This document shows positions 62,323-64,000 of a DNA stretch of 64,000 nucleotides, in pieces (within the stretch, counting starts at the first letter, position 1; each line of letters starts with the position of its first letter). The notes beneath the pieces were generated by a model. That model was not told where the DNA came from, did no database searches, and saw only the letters and a program-made list of their open reading frames with translations. The stretch lies in NCBI GenBank assembly GCA_964531455.1, contig CAZHFZ010000011.1, positions 1-64,000 on the forward strand. Reading direction: 5' to 3'. The stretch is from Ga0077527 sp964531455 (GTDB taxonomy: Bacteria; Pseudomonadota; Gammaproteobacteria; Burkholderiales; SG8-41). The position numbers and the translations under genes are program-made.

Positions 62323-63288
62323 ATGAAACCCATTTCCGGCGCGCTCGCCGCATTGCTGTTCGCAGCCTGCGCGGGCGGTGTTTACGCCCAGGCCTGGCCA
62401 TCCAAACCGATCCGCTTCGTTGTGCCCTTCCCGCCCGGCGGCAGCAATGACGTGCTGACACGCATTACCGCGCAGGCGATGTCCACCGGGCTGGGCCAGC
62501 AGATTGTCATCGATAACCGCGGCGGCGCCGGCGGCATGATCGGCACAGACCATGTCGCCAAATCGGCGCCCGACGGCTACACCATCGTCAACGTTCAAGC
62601 GTCGTTTACCGCCAACGCCGCACTGCGCCAGAAAATGGCCTACGACCCGCTGAACGACTTCGCCTACATCGGCATGATGGCGCGCGGCCCGCTGCTGGCT
62701 GTGGTCCATCCGTCGCTGCCGGTGAAAAACATCCGCGAACTGATCGCGCTGGCGAAAGCCAAACCCGGTCAGATCAATTACGGTTCAACCGGCACCGGCG
62801 GCCACAACCATATGGCCACCGAACTGTTCAAGCGCATGGCAAACATCAACATCGTGCATGTGCCGTATAAAGGCGTCGCCCCCGCGCTGACCGACCTGAT
62901 GGGTGGCCACACCCAGATGGTGATGACCAGCCTGCCCTCGGCGATGACTTCGGTGCAGGCCGGCCGCCTGAAAGCCCTGGCTGTCGGCAGTGAAAAACGC
63001 TCAGGATTCATGCCGGAACTGCCGACCATCGCGGAATCCGGCGTGCCCGGCTACGTGGCCGAGTTCTGGTGGGGTCTTGCCGCACCTGCAAAAACACCGA
63101 ACGACATCATCAATCGCCTGACCACGGAACTGACCAAGGCGCTGCAGTCCTCTGACCTGAAGCAAAAGTTTGCCGGCGAAGGTTCAGAGCCCAGCACGAT
63201 GTTGCGCGAACAGTTCACCAAATTCATCAACAACGAGATCGTGCGCTGGCGCAAAGTCGCGCAGGACTCCAACATCAAGCCGGAGTAA
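62323..63288 (+). CDS. Bug/TctC-type tripartite tricarboxylate transporter substrate-binding protein
   Basis: A 321-residue periplasmic receptor. The signal peptide (about 1-22) ends near VYAQAWPSKPIRF. VVPFPPGGSNDVLTRI, VIDNRGGAGGMIGTDHVAKSAPDGYT and the YGSTGTGGHNHMATELFK loop are Bug family motifs. ATG 62323 follows a very strong AAGGAGGAG site. The ligand is unknown. No TctA/TctB membrane genes are visible. A second receptor follows 75 bp downstream. Confidence 0.93.
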   Translation: MKPISGALAALLFAACAGGVYAQAWPSKPIRFVVPFPPGGSNDVLTRITAQAMSTGLGQQIVIDNRGGAGGMIGTDHVAKSAPDGYTIVNVQASFTANAALRQKMAYDPLNDFAYIGMMARGPLLAVVHPSLPVKNIRELIALAKAKPGQINYGSTGTGGHNHMATELFKRMANINIVHVPYKGVAPALTDLMGGHTQMVMTSLPSAMTSVQAGRLKALAVGSEKRSGFMPELPTIAESGVPGYVAEFWWGLAAPAKTPNDIINRLTTELTKALQSSDLKQKFAGEGSEPSTMLREQFTKFINNEIVRWRKVAQDSNIKPE

Positions 63289-63298
63289 TTGATGCGGG

Positions 63299-63318
63299 CC
63301 GGCCCTGTCACGGGCCGG
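63299..63318 (+). other. Intercistronic hairpin between the two Bug genes
   Basis: CCGGCCC (63299-63305) and GGGCCGG (63312-63318), 7-bp stem, 6-nt loop, no T-run after it. It may stabilise the upstream mRNA or reduce read-through. Confidence 0.5.
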
Positions 63319-63363
63319 TCTCCGCAGCGCCTTCGCAGCAACCCCTTCCGCCCGGGAGAGCCC

Positions 63364-64000
63364 ATGACCCGCAACGCCGTTTTGCCGTCCGCACCGTGCC
63401 TGCTGTTAACCGCTGCGCTGATCGCCTGCGCGATGCCTGCGTCAGCACAGCAAAACTATCCTTCCAAAACCATCCGCTTCCTCGTCGGCGCGCCCCCCGG
63501 CGGCAGCAATGATCTGTTCGCGCGCGCCATCGGCCAGCAGATGCAGCCGGCGATCGGCCAGCAGGTCATCGTGGATAACCGCCCCGGCGCCAACCAGATG
63601 ATCGCCGCCGACATCATGGCCAAATCGCCACCGGACGGACACACGATCTACATCACCTCGACCTCCTTCACCACTGGTGCGGCGCTGCAGCCCAAGCTCC
63701 CCTTCGACCCGGTCGCCGACGTCGCCGGCGTCACCATGGTCGGCCAGGGCCCGCTGGTGTATGTGATCCATCCTTCACTGCCGGCCAAAAACATGAAGGA
63801 GCTGATCGGCATCGCCCGCGCCAAACCGGGCCAGCTCAACTTCACCTCGTCAGGCATCGGCGGCATCAACCACCTCGGCACCGAGGTGCTGCTGTCGATG
63901 GCGAAAATCAACATGGTGCATGTGCCGCACAAGGGCATGTCGCCGGCACTGACCGACCTGATGAGCGGCCAGGTGCAGGTGCTGCTGGTCAGCCTGCCCT
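63364..64000 (+). CDS. Second Bug/TctC-type substrate-binding protein (3' end cut by window edge)
   Basis: At least 212 residues are visible from ATG 63364, running off the right edge. The signal peptide is about residues 1-28 (LLLTAALIACAMPASA). The mature part shows YPSKTIRFLVGAPPGGSNDL, VDNRPGANQMIAADIMAKSPPDG and MVHVPHKGMSPALTDLMSG. It is clearly related to the preceding receptor but diverged, so this is an old tandem pair rather than a recent copy. Confidence 0.9.
   Translation, partial: MTRNAVLPSAPCLLLTAALIACAMPASAQQNYPSKTIRFLVGAPPGGSNDLFARAIGQQMQPAIGQQVIVDNRPGANQMIAADIMAKSPPDGHTIYITSTSFTTGAALQPKLPFDPVADVAGVTMVGQGPLVYVIHPSLPAKNMKELIGIARAKPGQLNFTSSGIGGINHLGTEVLLSMAKINMVHVPHKGMSPALTDLMSGQVQVLLVSLP

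Overview
The window looks like chromosomal DNA of a betaproteobacterium, probably Burkholderiales-like. The evidence is the GC-rich coding sequence and several gene orders common in that class: pilU-pilT/yggS-proC-yggT; nadD-rsfS-rlmH-maf-rng; hemCDXY; algZ-algR divergent from argH; hemA-prfA-prmC-grxD; aroQ-accB-accC-prmA. Bug-type solute receptors and a class I PHA synthase fit the same assignment. I see no insertion sequences, prophage, CRISPR or rRNA. The only tRNA is tRNA-Arg(CCG).

Layout. 1-5.7 kb: twitching motility ATPases, PLP homeostasis, proline synthesis, YggT/DUF167, and a phospholipase D-family synthase. 5.7-13.4 kb, all on the minus strand: RNase G, Maf, RlmH, RsfS, NadD, then the pyruvate dehydrogenase genes aceF and aceE. 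aceE carries an in-frame amber codon where a conserved Trp is expected. 13.6-20.7 kb: PHA synthase and an enoyl-CoA hydratase divergent from a LiuR-like MerR regulator, then an isomerase, a macro-domain protein, a methylglutaconyl-CoA hydratase-like protein, HMG-CoA lyase and two small DUF proteins. 20.9-30.4 kb: MFS transporter, SGNH lipoprotein and FAD oxidoreductase in one operon, tRNA-Arg, diheme cytochrome c, ApaH, ornithine-lipid genes olsB-olsA, a glycine-zipper lipoprotein, a PfkB kinase, MscL and GcvH. 30.5-39.9 kb: zinc-ribbon protein, PrmA, AccC, AccB, AroQ, TlpA-like protein, DsbD, CutA, a nucleoside-diphosphate-sugar epimerase-like protein and a ferredoxin-type reductase. 39.9-48.7 kb: HemY/X/D/C, a periplasmic thioredoxin-like protein, AlgR/AlgZ, ArgH and a LacI regulator. 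48.7-54.6 kb: a divergent block with a sulfoacetaldehyde acetyltransferase (Xsc)-like enzyme on one side and a 981-residue FAD/Fe-S dehydrogenase plus a TauE/SafE-family exporter on the other. 54.6-61.2 kb, minus strand: GrxD, a YkgJ-type Cys-cluster protein, PrmC, PrfA, HemA, rubredoxin, a D-2-hydroxyacid dehydrogenase and a methylisocitrate lyase-like enzyme. 61.4-64 kb: IclR regulator and two tandem Bug receptors, the second cut by the window edge.

How the parts work together. Most of the window is housekeeping: tetrapyrrole synthesis, translation termination and release-factor modification, fatty-acid initiation, thiol-disulfide exchange, motility. Three accessory modules stand out. (1) The 48.7-54.6 kb block reads as a C2-sulfonate pathway: oxidation of an unknown hydroxy acid, Xsc-type cleavage, sulfite export. 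A LacI-type operator sits in its divergent promoter region, its LacI regulator lies next door, and the block is bracketed by two copies of one terminator hairpin. (2) A LiuR-like regulator gene is flanked by two nearly identical 15-bp operators, one of them in the phaC/merR promoter region, which may tie leucine/acyl-CoA catabolism to PHA synthesis. (3) The IclR/PrpB/hydroxyacid dehydrogenase/Bug cluster looks like uptake and catabolism of a carboxylate. All functions are inferred from sequence motifs read by eye; no database search was possible.
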